Shown piece after piece: positions 15,107 to 22,896 of a stretch of 64,000 nt of DNA. Source of the DNA: Modestobacter sp. VKM Ac-2984 (GTDB taxonomy: Bacteria; Actinomycetota; Actinomycetes; Mycobacteriales; Geodermatophilaceae); NCBI RefSeq assembly GCF_026967985.1, contig NZ_JAPVBJ010000002.1, positions 1-64,000 on the forward strand. Direction: 5' to 3'. The number at the start of each line of letters is the position of its first letter. The stretch's first letter is position 1. The notes beneath the pieces were generated by a model. It did not search any database. It saw only the letters and a program-made list of their open reading frames with translations, and was not told the origin of the DNA. Made by a program: the position numbers and the translations under genes.

Positions 15107-17520
15107 CGACGAAGTTGTTCGGGGAGCCGGTGCGCCGGCGGGAGGACGCCCGGCTGATCATCGGCCAGGGCCGCTACCTCGACGACATCGGCTCCGGGGC
15201 CTACGAGGCGGCGTTCGTCCGCAGCCCGTACGCGCACGCCCGGGTGCTCGACATCGACGTCAGTGCGGCGATGGACGTCGAGGGCCTGCTGGCCATCTAC
15301 ACCTACGAGGACCTCACCGGCCCGCTGGCCGAGCCGCTGCCGGTGCTCATCCCGCACCCCCAGCTCACCTCCCCGCGCACCGGCTACCCGCTGGTGAAGG
15401 ACGTCGCCCAGCACGTGGGCGAGCCGATCGTGATGGTGGTCGCCACCGACCGGTACATCGCCGAGGACGCCGCCGGGCTGATCGAGATCAGCTACGAGGA
15501 ACTGCCGGTCGTGGTGGGCGTCGACGCGGCCGAGGCCGCCGAGCACACCGTGCACGACGACGTCCCGGACAACGTCGCCGCCCGCCACCACCAGGAGACC
15601 GGCGACGTCGAGGCGGCGCTGGCTGCCAGCGCGCACACCCTGTCCTTCACCCAGTACTTCGAGCGCAGCGCCTCCATGCCGATGGAGGGCAAGGGCGTGC
15701 ACGCCCGCTGGGACGACGCCGACTCCTCGCTGCGGGTCTACTCCTCCACCCAGGCATCCACGTCGGTGCGCGCGGCGATCGCGGCCAAGCTCGAGCTGTC
15801 GATGGAGAAGGTCGAGGTCATCGCGCCCGACGTCGGCGGCGGGTTCGGCGTGAAGATCGTGCACCCGTGGCCGGAGGAGCTGCTCGTGCCGATGGCCGCG
15901 CGGCTGCTGGGCCACGAGGTGAAGTGGACCGAGGACCGGCGCGAGCACTTCATCTCCAGCGCGCACGAGCGCCAGCAGCGGCAGGAGATCACTGTCGGGT
16001 ACGACGACGACGGGCGGATCACGGCCCTCGACGTCCTCGTCTGGCACGACAACGGCGCGTACACGCCCTACGGGATCATCGTGCCGATCAACACGGCCAC
16101 CCAGCTGTGCGGCCCCTACGACATCCCGGTCTACCGGGCCCGGGTCAACAGCGTCTACACGAACACGGTCATCGTCACGCCGTACCGCGGGGCCGGGCGG
16201 CCGCAGGGCACGTTCGCGATGGAACGCACGATGGACCGGATCGCCCAGGAGCGCGGCATCGACCGGGCGCTGGTGCGGGAGCGGAACCTGATCCAGCCCG
16301 ACCAGTTCCCCTACGACTGGGGCCTGACGTTCCAGGACGGCCGGCCGCTGATCTACGACTCCGGTGACTACCCGGCGATGATGGCCAAGCTGAAGGTGCT
16401 GGTCGACTGGGACGGGTTCGCCGAGCGGCGGGCCGCGGCCGAGGCGCGCGGGAAGCTGCTGGGCATCGGGATGGCGCCCTACGTCGAGGGCACCGGGCCG
16501 GGGCCGTACGAGGGCGCGCACGTGCAGGTGCTGGGCAGCGGCAAGGTGCTGGTCTCCACCGGGCTGACCTCGCAGGGCCAGGGGCACGAGACGGTGTTCG
16601 CCCAACTGGCGGCCGCGGAGCTCGGCGTCCCGCTGGAGGACGTCGAGGTTACCACCGGCGACACCCGGCGTTTCGGGTACGCGGTCGGCACGTTCGCCTC
16701 CCGGGCCGCGGTGGTGAGCGGCAACGCCGTCGCGCTGGCGGCTCGCGGGGTGAAGGAGAAGGCGCTGCGGATCGCCGCCGAGGTGCTGGAGGCCGACCCG
16801 GCCGACCTGGAGATCGACGAGGGCCTGGTACAGGTCAAGGGGACGCCGGGCGCCTCCATCCCGCTGCGCACGGTCGCCGTCCTGTCCAACCCGCTGCGGT
16901 ACGCCTTCGACGAGGCGGCGCGGCAGGCGACCCAGTTCTCCGGGCCGGGCGACGACTCCAAGCCGCCGGTGGCGGTCGGGGACGCGCCGGGGCTGGAACA
17001 CACCGACTACTACTCCCCGCTCCGCTCGACCTTCGCCTCCGGCGCGCACGCCGTGGTCGTGGAGATCGACCCGGCGACCTGGGAGATCGCGATCGAGCAG
17101 TACGCGGTGGTGCACGACTGCGGCACGATCATCAACCCGATGATCGTCGAGGGGCAGGTGCACGGCGGCGTCGCGCAGGGCGTGGGCGGGGCGCTGTACG
17201 AGCGGATGGCCTACGACCGCGACGGTCAGCTGACCAACGCCTCGTTCATGGACTTCCTGATGCCGTACGCCTCCGAGGTGCCCGACGTCGACATCGACCA
17301 CCAGTCGACGCCGTCCCCGCTCAACGAGCTGGGGATCAAGGGCGCCGGCGAGGCCGGCGTCATCCCCGGCTCGGCGGCGATCGCCTCGGCGATCGAGGAC
17401 GCGGTGGGACGGCGGATCGCGGCGATGCCGATCTCCCCCACCGAGCTGTACGACCTGGTGCGCTCGGACGCCGAGCGCGTGACCAACTCTTCTCCCCACG
17501 ACTCTGGAGCGATGGCGTGA
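15103..17520 (+). CDS. Molybdenum hydroxylase large (catalytic) subunit, CoxL/CutL-like but not CO dehydrogenase
   Basis: An 805-residue molybdopterin-binding subunit. It begins EPVRRREDARLIIGQGRYLDD, as in aerobic CO-dehydrogenase-like enzymes. The active-site loop is PYRGAGRPQG (about 360-369), the form II type; true CO dehydrogenases carry a CSFR loop with the copper-binding Cys. The catalytic Glu is in KGAGEAGVIP (about Glu750), and VGGGFGVK and GQGHET contact the cofactor. The enzyme therefore hydroxylates an organic substrate. With barbiturase and carbamoyltransferase genes under the same operator, uracil or another N-heterocycle is a reasonable guess. Confidence 0.92.
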   Translation: MTTKLFGEPVRRREDARLIIGQGRYLDDIGSGAYEAAFVRSPYAHARVLDIDVSAAMDVEGLLAIYTYEDLTGPLAEPLPVLIPHPQLTSPRTGYPLVKDVAQHVGEPIVMVVATDRYIAEDAAGLIEISYEELPVVVGVDAAEAAEHTVHDDVPDNVAARHHQETGDVEAALAASAHTLSFTQYFERSASMPMEGKGVHARWDDADSSLRVYSSTQASTSVRAAIAAKLELSMEKVEVIAPDVGGGFGVKIVHPWPEELLVPMAARLLGHEVKWTEDRREHFISSAHERQQRQEITVGYDDDGRITALDVLVWHDNGAYTPYGIIVPINTATQLCGPYDIPVYRARVNSVYTNTVIVTPYRGAGRPQGTFAMERTMDRIAQERGIDRALVRERNLIQPDQFPYDWGLTFQDGRPLIYDSGDYPAMMAKLKVLVDWDGFAERRAAAEARGKLLGIGMAPYVEGTGPGPYEGAHVQVLGSGKVLVSTGLTSQGQGHETVFAQLAAAELGVPLEDVEVTTGDTRRFGYAVGTFASRAAVVSGNAVALAARGVKEKALRIAAEVLEADPADLEIDEGLVQVKGTPGASIPLRTVAVLSNPLRYAFDEAARQATQFSGPGDDSKPPVAVGDAPGLEHTDYYSPLRSTFASGAHAVVVEIDPATWEIAIEQYAVVHDCGTIINPMIVEGQVHGGVAQGVGGALYERMAYDRDGQLTNASFMDFLMPYASEVPDVDIDHQSTPSPLNELGIKGAGEAGVIPGSAAIASAIEDAVGRRIAAMPISPTELYDLVRSDAERVTNSSPHDSGAMA

Positions 17521-18170
17521 ACCTCGACGGCAGTGCGGTCCTCTCGGCGGCACCGGAGCAGGTCTGGGCGGTGATCACCGACCCGGCGGTGCTGGCACGG
17601 ACGATCCCGGGCTGCGAGTCGCTGAAGCAGGTCGGTGAGGACAGCTACACGATGGTCGTCTCGGCCGGCGTGGGGGCGATCCGCGGGAAGTACGCGGGCG
17701 AGGTGCGGCTGTCGGACATGACCTTCCCGTCCTCCTACGTCATGCACGCGTCCGGCTCTGGCGGGCCCGGGTCGGTACGGGCCACCGTGCAGATCAAGCT
17801 CGTCCCCTCGGGTGACGGCACGGAGCTGACGTACTCGGCGGACGCCGTGGTCGGTGGCGCGGTCGCGGGTGTGGGGCAGCGGATGATCACCGGCGTCGCG
17901 AAGAAGATGGCCGGGCAGTTCTTCGCCGCGGTGGACAAGGAACTGGTGGAGCCGAACGTGGTGGCCCCGGTCATCCCGATCGCCGCCGACGTTCCCGCGG
18001 GAACGTCGGCCGACGCCGCTCCCACTCCCGTCACCCACGCCAAGGCCCCGGCCGCTGCGGGCGGCTGGGTGCCGGCCGAGGCGCGGCCCCTGCTGGTCGG
18101 CGCCGCCGGCGGCAGCCTGCTCACCCTGCTCGGCGCCTGGATCGGCTACCTCCTCGGCCGCCGCGGCTGA
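17517..18170 (+). CDS. CoxG-like SRPBCC protein with C-terminal membrane anchor
   Basis: A 217-residue protein. Residues 1-145 are the CoxG domain, a lipid-binding START-like fold (DGSAVLSAAPEQVWAVITDP, TIPGCESLKQVGED, KYAGEVRLSDM). A Pro/Ala-rich linker and a hydrophobic helix near 190-212 ending in LGRRG follow. CoxG of CO dehydrogenase is reported to carry menaquinone to the enzyme from the membrane, so this protein probably links the molybdenum hydroxylase to the quinone pool. It overlaps the large-subunit gene by 4 bp. Confidence 0.88.
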   Translation: MNLDGSAVLSAAPEQVWAVITDPAVLARTIPGCESLKQVGEDSYTMVVSAGVGAIRGKYAGEVRLSDMTFPSSYVMHASGSGGPGSVRATVQIKLVPSGDGTELTYSADAVVGGAVAGVGQRMITGVAKKMAGQFFAAVDKELVEPNVVAPVIPIAADVPAGTSADAAPTPVTHAKAPAAAGGWVPAEARPLLVGAAGGSLLTLLGAWIGYLLGRRG

Positions 18171-18178
18171 GCGGACGC

Positions 18179-18634
18179 CTACGACCCGATGGGTTCGGCG
18201 AGGTTCGGCCCGGCGACCTGCCAGTCGTCCTGGAGCTCTCCGGAGAAGTCGTCAGGCAGCAGCAGGGCGGTGCCTCGCTCGACCTCTGCGCCATCGACCG
18301 TCGCCGAGACGCCTCGCTCCTCGAACTCCGTGTCGTCCGCGCACGACGAACCCGCCACCCAGGCCCCGTCCTCGACGGTCCCGGTCAGCACGACGACACA
18401 CCATGGGTGGTCGGCCGGGCCCTGCGCGGCGTAGACCCGGCTGCCCTCCACCTCACCGATGTAGCGGACCTCGCCCACTTCCTGGGGGAGGTCGACACCT
18501 TCGGGAACAGCGTCCTCCGCTGTCGCGGGTCGGTCGAACACGGCCAGCTCAGGAGCGGCGGAGCTGCTGCAGGCGGCGATGGTGAGCACGGTTGCAGCGA
18601 CGGAAGCTGCTGTTGTCGTCGAGGTCCGGAACAT
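18179..18634 (-). CDS. Predicted lipoprotein of unknown function
   Basis: A 151-residue protein starting at the ATG at 18634. A short basic start, a hydrophobic stretch and the lipobox TIAAC near 18-22 predict export and lipid attachment. The mature part has two more cysteines (PWCVVVL and GSSCADD) that may form a disulfide. It is convergent with the CoxG gene, 8 bp away. I do not recognise a family. Confidence 0.7.
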   Translation of the reverse strand: MFRTSTTTAASVAATVLTIAACSSSAAPELAVFDRPATAEDAVPEGVDLPQEVGEVRYIGEVEGSRVYAAQGPADHPWCVVVLTGTVEDGAWVAGSSCADDTEFEERGVSATVDGAEVERGTALLLPDDFSGELQDDWQVAGPNLAEPIGS

Positions 18635-18717
18635 GGACGGACCGTAATCGCAGGGATACGCCTCGAGGTGCGCGGCGGCCCCGGCGACCACGACCTCGGT
18701 GGAAGCTCCCCGGGCCG

Positions 18718-20133
18718 TCAGCGGTGGAGCACGTCCGCCATACGCTCGGTGGCGGTGCGCAGGCGATCAGGGGCGTTGGCGGCGTAGCCGAGGACGAGGC
18801 CGGGGTCGCCGGGGGTCATCCGGTGCCAGGACAGCGGGTGGACGACGACGCCTGCCTTCCGGGCGGAATCGGCCAGTTCGACGTCGTCGGCGTCCGAGCC
18901 GGGGAACGTGATCAGCACGTGCAGCCCGGCCGCCACCCCGGAGACGACCGCGCCCGGCAGGTGCTGGGCCAGCGCCATCACCAGCGCGTCCCGCCGCGCC
19001 CGCTGCCGCCCGCGCACCAGCCGCAGGTGCCGGTCGTGCTCGCCTGACCGCAGCAGCTCCGCGAGCACCAGCTGCGGCAGCGCCGGGCTGCCCAGGTCGC
19101 TGGCGTGCTTCGCCGCCACCAGGTCGGCGTCCAGGGACGACGGCGCGACCAGCAAACCCAGCCGCATCCCCGGCGCCAGCGTCTTCGAGGTGCTGCCGGT
19201 GTGCGCCACGTGCTCGGGTGCGGAGGGCTGCAGTGCCGGCACCGGCGCCCGGTCGTACCGGTGCTCGGCGTCGTAGTCGTCCTCGATCACCAGGCTGCCG
19301 CCGTCCCGCGCCCAGCCCAGCAGCTCCCGCCGCCGCCCCGGCGACAGCACCACCCCGGTCGGGAACTGGTGCGCCGGCGTCACCATCACCGCCGGCACGG
19401 CCGGCATCGCCGCGACGACCAGCCCGTCGGCGTCCACCGGCACCCCGACCGGCTGCAGCCCCCAGTGGGCGAACTCCTCCCGTGCACCCCGCGACCCCGG
19501 GTCCTCCACGCCGACCGAGTCCGCGCCCCGCGACCGCAGGGTCTGGGCCAGCAGCGCCAGCGCCTGCGCCACCCCGGACACCACCAGGACCTGCTCCGGC
19601 GCGACCTGCAGCCCACGGGTCCGGCCGAGCCAGCCGGCCAGCTCGCCGCGCAGCCGGGCGCTCCCCCGCGGGTCGCCGTAGCCCAGGTCCGCCGCCGATG
19701 CCTCCCGCAGCACCGTCCGCTCCGCCCGCAGCCACGCCGCCCGCGGGAACGCCGCCAGGTCGGGCACGCCCGGTGACAGGTCGATCTCGCCCTCGGCCGC
19801 CGGCCGGTTCGTCGGCAACGGCAGCCGCACCGGCCCGGCCGGCGTCGCGACCGCGGGGCGCGCGGGTGCGGCGACCGGCCGCGGCAGGACGACGGTCCCC
19901 GACCCGGTACGGGCCGCCACCAGTCCTTCGTCCACCAGCCGCTGATACACCTCCACCACGACGCCGCGAGCGACACACAGGTCACCGGCGAGCGTCCGGG
20001 TGGCCGGCAGCCGGTCCCCCGCCGCCAGTCGGCCGTCCAGCACCGCGGCCCGCACCGCGGCGCTCAGCCAGTCGGTGAGCCCACGCGCCGGCGCGGCCGC
20101 CGGGTCGAGCTGGAGGAAGTCGGCTCCCCGCAT
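18718..20133 (-). CDS. MocR-type regulator (GntR HTH fused to aminotransferase-like PLP domain)
   Basis: A 471-residue protein. Residues about 10-80 are a GntR winged helix (GLTDWLSAAVRAAVLDGRL, LPATRTLAGDL, VYQRLVDEGLV), and the rest is a class I aminotransferase fold. The PLP-binding Lys is in GSTSKTLAPGMRLG, and the phosphate-contact region in IEDDYDAEHRYD. MocR proteins use PLP or a PLP adduct as signal. It is divergent from an EamA exporter gene with about 57 bp between, a common pairing in which the regulator controls the exporter. Confidence 0.9.
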   Translation of the reverse strand: MRGADFLQLDPAAAPARGLTDWLSAAVRAAVLDGRLAAGDRLPATRTLAGDLCVARGVVVEVYQRLVDEGLVAARTGSGTVVLPRPVAAPARPAVATPAGPVRLPLPTNRPAAEGEIDLSPGVPDLAAFPRAAWLRAERTVLREASAADLGYGDPRGSARLRGELAGWLGRTRGLQVAPEQVLVVSGVAQALALLAQTLRSRGADSVGVEDPGSRGAREEFAHWGLQPVGVPVDADGLVVAAMPAVPAVMVTPAHQFPTGVVLSPGRRRELLGWARDGGSLVIEDDYDAEHRYDRAPVPALQPSAPEHVAHTGSTSKTLAPGMRLGLLVAPSSLDADLVAAKHASDLGSPALPQLVLAELLRSGEHDRHLRLVRGRQRARRDALVMALAQHLPGAVVSGVAAGLHVLITFPGSDADDVELADSARKAGVVVHPLSWHRMTPGDPGLVLGYAANAPDRLRTATERMADVLHR

Positions 20134-20177
20134 TGGTCCACTCCCGATGACGGCGATTGGCCCTCCACGGTGGACCA
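20134..20177. promoter_or_regulatory. Inverted repeat between MocR and EamA genes
   Basis: TGGTCCAC (20134-20141) and its exact complement GTGGACCA (20170-20177) are 28 bp apart; ATTGGYCC also recurs as a direct repeat at 20132 and 20156. The placement between divergent genes suggests MocR binding sites. The right copy covers the possible GTG start at 20170, which favours a later start for the exporter. Confidence 0.5.
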
Positions 20178-20190
20178 GGACCCCAGCAGC

Positions 20191-21093
20191 ATGGCAGCCA
20201 TGACGACCAGCGTGGCAGCGCCCCCGCAACAGTCGGCCACGTCCGCCGGCGTCACCGGGACGATCGCGATGGGCTTCGTCGGCGGCAGCGTGGCGGTCTC
20301 CGCCGTCCTCTCCGATGCACCGCTCTTCACCGCCCAGTCGATCCGGTACGCCGCCGCCTCCCTGGTCCTGCTCGGCTTCGCCCGGCTGGCCGGGCGGTCG
20401 GTGCACCGGCCACGCGGCGCGGAGTGGGCGTGGTTGCTGGGCGTCGTCGGCGCCGGGATGGTGCTGTTCAACGTCGCGCTGGTGCGCGGGTCCGAGCACG
20501 CCGAGCCGGCCGTGCTGGGTGTGGCCGTGGCCAGCGTGCCGATCGCGCTCGCCCTGGTCGGACCGCTGATGGCCGGACGACGACCGGAGGCCCGGGTGCT
20601 GCTGGCGGCCGCGGTCGTCACCGTCGGCGCCGGGCTGGTGCAGGGGGTGGGCCGCAGCGACGCTGCCGGACTGGCCTGGGCGGTCGTCGTCCTGGCCTGT
20701 GAGGCCGGGTTCACGCTGCTCGCCGTGCCGTTGCTGACCCGGCACGGCGCGTGGGGCGTCTCGGTGCACACCACCTGGCTCGCGGCCGTGGTGTTCGGCG
20801 CCCTCGGGCTGGCCACCGAGGGAACCGCGGCGGTCGCGGAGCTGACCGGCGGGCAGTTCGCCGCGGTCGGCTACCTGGCCGTCGGGACGACCGCGGTCGC
20901 CTTCGTCCTCTGGTACTCCGCCGTCGGCCGACTGGGCACCGCGCGGGCCGGTCTGCTCACCGGGGTCGCCCCGGTCGCCGCCGCCGGGGCCGGTGTCGCG
21001 ATGGGCGGGGCCGTGCCCGGACCCCTGGTGTGGCTGGGCATCGCGGTGGTCGGCGCCGGGCTGACGGTGGGCCTCACCTCCCGAGCACGCTGA
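20191..21093 (+). CDS. EamA/DMT-family membrane transporter
   Basis: A 300-residue protein with about ten hydrophobic helices in two repeats, typical of the drug/metabolite transporter superfamily. Visible segments include GTIAMGFVGGSVAVSAVLSD, AEWAWLLGVVGAGMVLFNVA and VGYLAVGTTAVAFVLWYSAVG. It probably exports a metabolite. The ATG at 20191 is chosen, with AGGA 11 nt upstream; a GTG at 20170 would add seven residues. The divergent MocR gene suggests control by a PLP- or amino-acid-related signal. Substrate unknown. Confidence 0.82.
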   Translation: MAAMTTSVAAPPQQSATSAGVTGTIAMGFVGGSVAVSAVLSDAPLFTAQSIRYAAASLVLLGFARLAGRSVHRPRGAEWAWLLGVVGAGMVLFNVALVRGSEHAEPAVLGVAVASVPIALALVGPLMAGRRPEARVLLAAAVVTVGAGLVQGVGRSDAAGLAWAVVVLACEAGFTLLAVPLLTRHGAWGVSVHTTWLAAVVFGALGLATEGTAAVAELTGGQFAAVGYLAVGTTAVAFVLWYSAVGRLGTARAGLLTGVAPVAAAGAGVAMGGAVPGPLVWLGIAVVGAGLTVGLTSRAR

Positions 21094-21215
21094 CCGCGGG
21101 GCGTGAGGCTCAGCTCGACAGGCGTGGCCCATGGAGACCACAGGGTGCGCACAGCCGCTCGACCGACGCTGAGGGCATCGGTCGGATCGCCTGACCGGAG
21201 TCGGAGGAGACCATC

Positions 21216-21830
21216 GTGCGCACGAAGCTGATCACCCTCACCACCGCCGGGCTGCTCGCCGTGGGTGGTGCCGCCGTCGCCGTCCCTGCCCTGGCCGCCA
21301 CCGACTCGACCGACCCCGCCGCCGCTGGCTCCTCGCGGGTCGACCGGATCACCGAGGCGCTGGCCGGGCTGGTCTCGGACGGCTCCCTCACCCAGGAGCA
21401 GGTCGACGAGGTGGCCGCCACCCTCGACGCCGCCGACCTCGGTGGTGGGCACGGTGGTGGGCACGGCGGCGGGCACGGCGGATGGCACGGTGGGTGGCAC
21501 GGGAGCCCCGGCGACGGTCGTGGCCTGGAGGCCGCGGCGACCGCCCTGGGCATGCCGGAGGAGGACCTGCGCACCGCCCTGCAGGCCGACGGCGCCACGC
21601 TCGCCTCGGTGGCCGAGGAGCAGGGCGTGGCCGTGGACACCCTGGTCGACGCCCTGGTCGCGGCCGCGCAGGAGCGCATGGCCCAGGCCGTCACCGACGG
21701 CGACCTGACCCAGGAGCAGGCCGACGAGCGCCTGGCCGACCTGGAGGCGTGGATCACCGAGCGGGTGGACACCAGCTGGGGCGACCGGTGGCAGCGTTGG
21801 ACCGACCGCGGGGACGACGCCACGGACTGA
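21216..21830 (+). CDS. Secreted Gly/His-rich protein with repeated LTQEQ helical motif
   Basis: An unknown 204-residue protein. Residues 1-28 are a signal peptide ending VPALAA. Two segments share the pattern SDGSLTQEQVDEVAATL and TDGDLTQEQADERLADL, seen also in DUF2680-like secreted proteins. Between them is a run of GGGH/GGWH units (about 76-96) with five histidines that could bind metal ions. The start is GTG 21216, preceded by GGAGG. It stands alone. Confidence 0.72.
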   Translation: MRTKLITLTTAGLLAVGGAAVAVPALAATDSTDPAAAGSSRVDRITEALAGLVSDGSLTQEQVDEVAATLDAADLGGGHGGGHGGGHGGWHGGWHGSPGDGRGLEAAATALGMPEEDLRTALQADGATLASVAEEQGVAVDTLVDALVAAAQERMAQAVTDGDLTQEQADERLADLEAWITERVDTSWGDRWQRWTDRGDDATD

Positions 21831-21867
21831 TCCGGGCGCCGTCCCCGCACCGACCGCCGGTGCCGGC

Positions 21868-22329
21868 CTACCTGGTCGGGTCCAGGAAGCGGTCGAAGAC
21901 CCAGCCGGTGCCCTGCGCCTGCACGTACTTGTCCACCACGTCGACGAGGGCCTCCTTCGCCGACCACTGCCACGGGCGGTACAACCCGAGCGCGGTGTTC
22001 AGTGCGACGTCTCCGACGTAGACCAGGCCGAAGACGGTGTTGACGGCCTTCTGCCCACGGAGACCCCGGGCCGCGGCGACGCCGTAGGCCGAGCCCCACA
22101 TGGTGCCGAGCGCGAAGTGGGTGACCCAGTTCAGCCGGCGCAGGCCGGTGGGTGAGCCGGCCTGCGCCGGGGTGACCTTCTCCGCGAAACGGGCCGGCGC
22201 GACGCTCTCACCTCGCTTGGTGAGCGGCATCTCGACGCACTTCTGGAAGACCGTCATGACGACGGTCCCGCCGATGCCGGCGAGCACACCGCGCAGGACC
22301 GTGTCCCGGGTCGTTGTCTTCTTCCGCAT
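21868..22329 (-). CDS. Conserved membrane protein of unknown function
   Basis: A 153-residue protein with hydrophobic helices at about 9-28 (VLRGVLAGIGGTVVMTVFQ), 66-85 (VTHFALGTMWGSAYGVAAA) and 96-113 (NTVFGLVYVGDVALNTALG). The motif RLNWVTHFALG suggests a DUF1440-like family, but this is not certain. The ATG at 22329 begins the basic MRKKTTTRD segment; longer upstream forms look like noise. No functional clue from neighbours. Confidence 0.65.
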   Translation of the reverse strand: MRKKTTTRDTVLRGVLAGIGGTVVMTVFQKCVEMPLTKRGESVAPARFAEKVTPAQAGSPTGLRRLNWVTHFALGTMWGSAYGVAAARGLRGQKAVNTVFGLVYVGDVALNTALGLYRPWQWSAKEALVDVVDKYVQAQGTGWVFDRFLDPTR

Positions 22330-22449
22330 GGTCAGAGCACCTACCCGGAGGGAAGATCCCGACACGGCCGACCCCCGACCCGGCGCGCCGGCAGGGAAAG
22401 CCGTGACGAACCGGTTCCGGCGGCGCGCCCGGCTGCCGATGACCTGGAC

Positions 22450-22815
22450 ATGAGCATCCACGCTGTCGCCGAGCACCCCGCCACGGACGTGCAGGCCATC
22501 GAGGAGATGGCCACCGCCGTCCTGGCGTCCATCGCGCGCATCCACGCCGACGGCCTGGCCGCCGTCGCCACCATCGCGGAGAACCCCGCGCCGATCCGGG
22601 TGCCACTGCCCGAGGCGACAGCCCCGGTGGTCGAGCCGGTCCAGGCCGTCGAGGCCCAGGCCGTCGAGCCCCAGGCAGTCGTGGCCCCGGCAGTCGAGAC
22701 CGAGGTCGAGCCCGAGCCGGTCCAGGTCATCCGCGCGGCGCCGCCACTCCCGCCCCGGGGCCGGCACCTGGCCGAGGCCCTCACCGACCAGCTCCCCGCC
22801 CAGCACGCCGCCTGA
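22450..22815 (+). CDS. Small uncharacterised protein, paralogue of the protein at 4229
   Basis: A 121-residue protein. Residues about 20-50 contain LASIARIHADGLAAVATIAE, matching the 94-residue protein at 4229. A Val/Glu/Pro/Ala-rich segment follows (repeats of AVEAQAVEPQAVV type), then RGRHLAEALTDQLPAQ. It has no signal peptide or membrane segment. The start at ATG 22450 has only a weak ribosome-binding site. Function unknown; the shared helix may be an interaction element. Confidence 0.6.
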   Translation: MSIHAVAEHPATDVQAIEEMATAVLASIARIHADGLAAVATIAENPAPIRVPLPEATAPVVEPVQAVEAQAVEPQAVVAPAVETEVEPEPVQVIRAAPPLPPRGRHLAEALTDQLPAQHAA

Positions 22816-22824
22816 CCCACACAG

Positions 22825-22879
22825 CGCTGTGCGCTGACCGTCGACCCCTCTGCGGAGGAGCGACGATCAGCGCACAGCG
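22825..22879 (-). terminator. Hairpin terminator of lipoprotein copy 1
   Basis: CGCTGTGCGCTGA (22825-22837) pairs perfectly with TCAGCGCACAGCG (22867-22879), 18 bp past the stop of the lipoprotein gene at 22897. The same stem recurs after the second gene copy. Confidence 0.65.
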
Positions 22880-22896
22880 ATCGGTCCAGCGATGGA

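Noticed and set aside
15103-17520. Aerobic carbon monoxide dehydrogenase
   Set aside because: The active-site loop is PYRGAGR, not the Cys-containing CSFR loop needed for the Mo-Cu site, and the genomic context is N-heterocycle metabolism.
18718-20133. MocR protein as regulator of the N-heterocycle regulon
   Set aside because: It is divergent from its own EamA target with a different repeat (TGGTCCAC) and no copy of the shared dyad operator lies near it.
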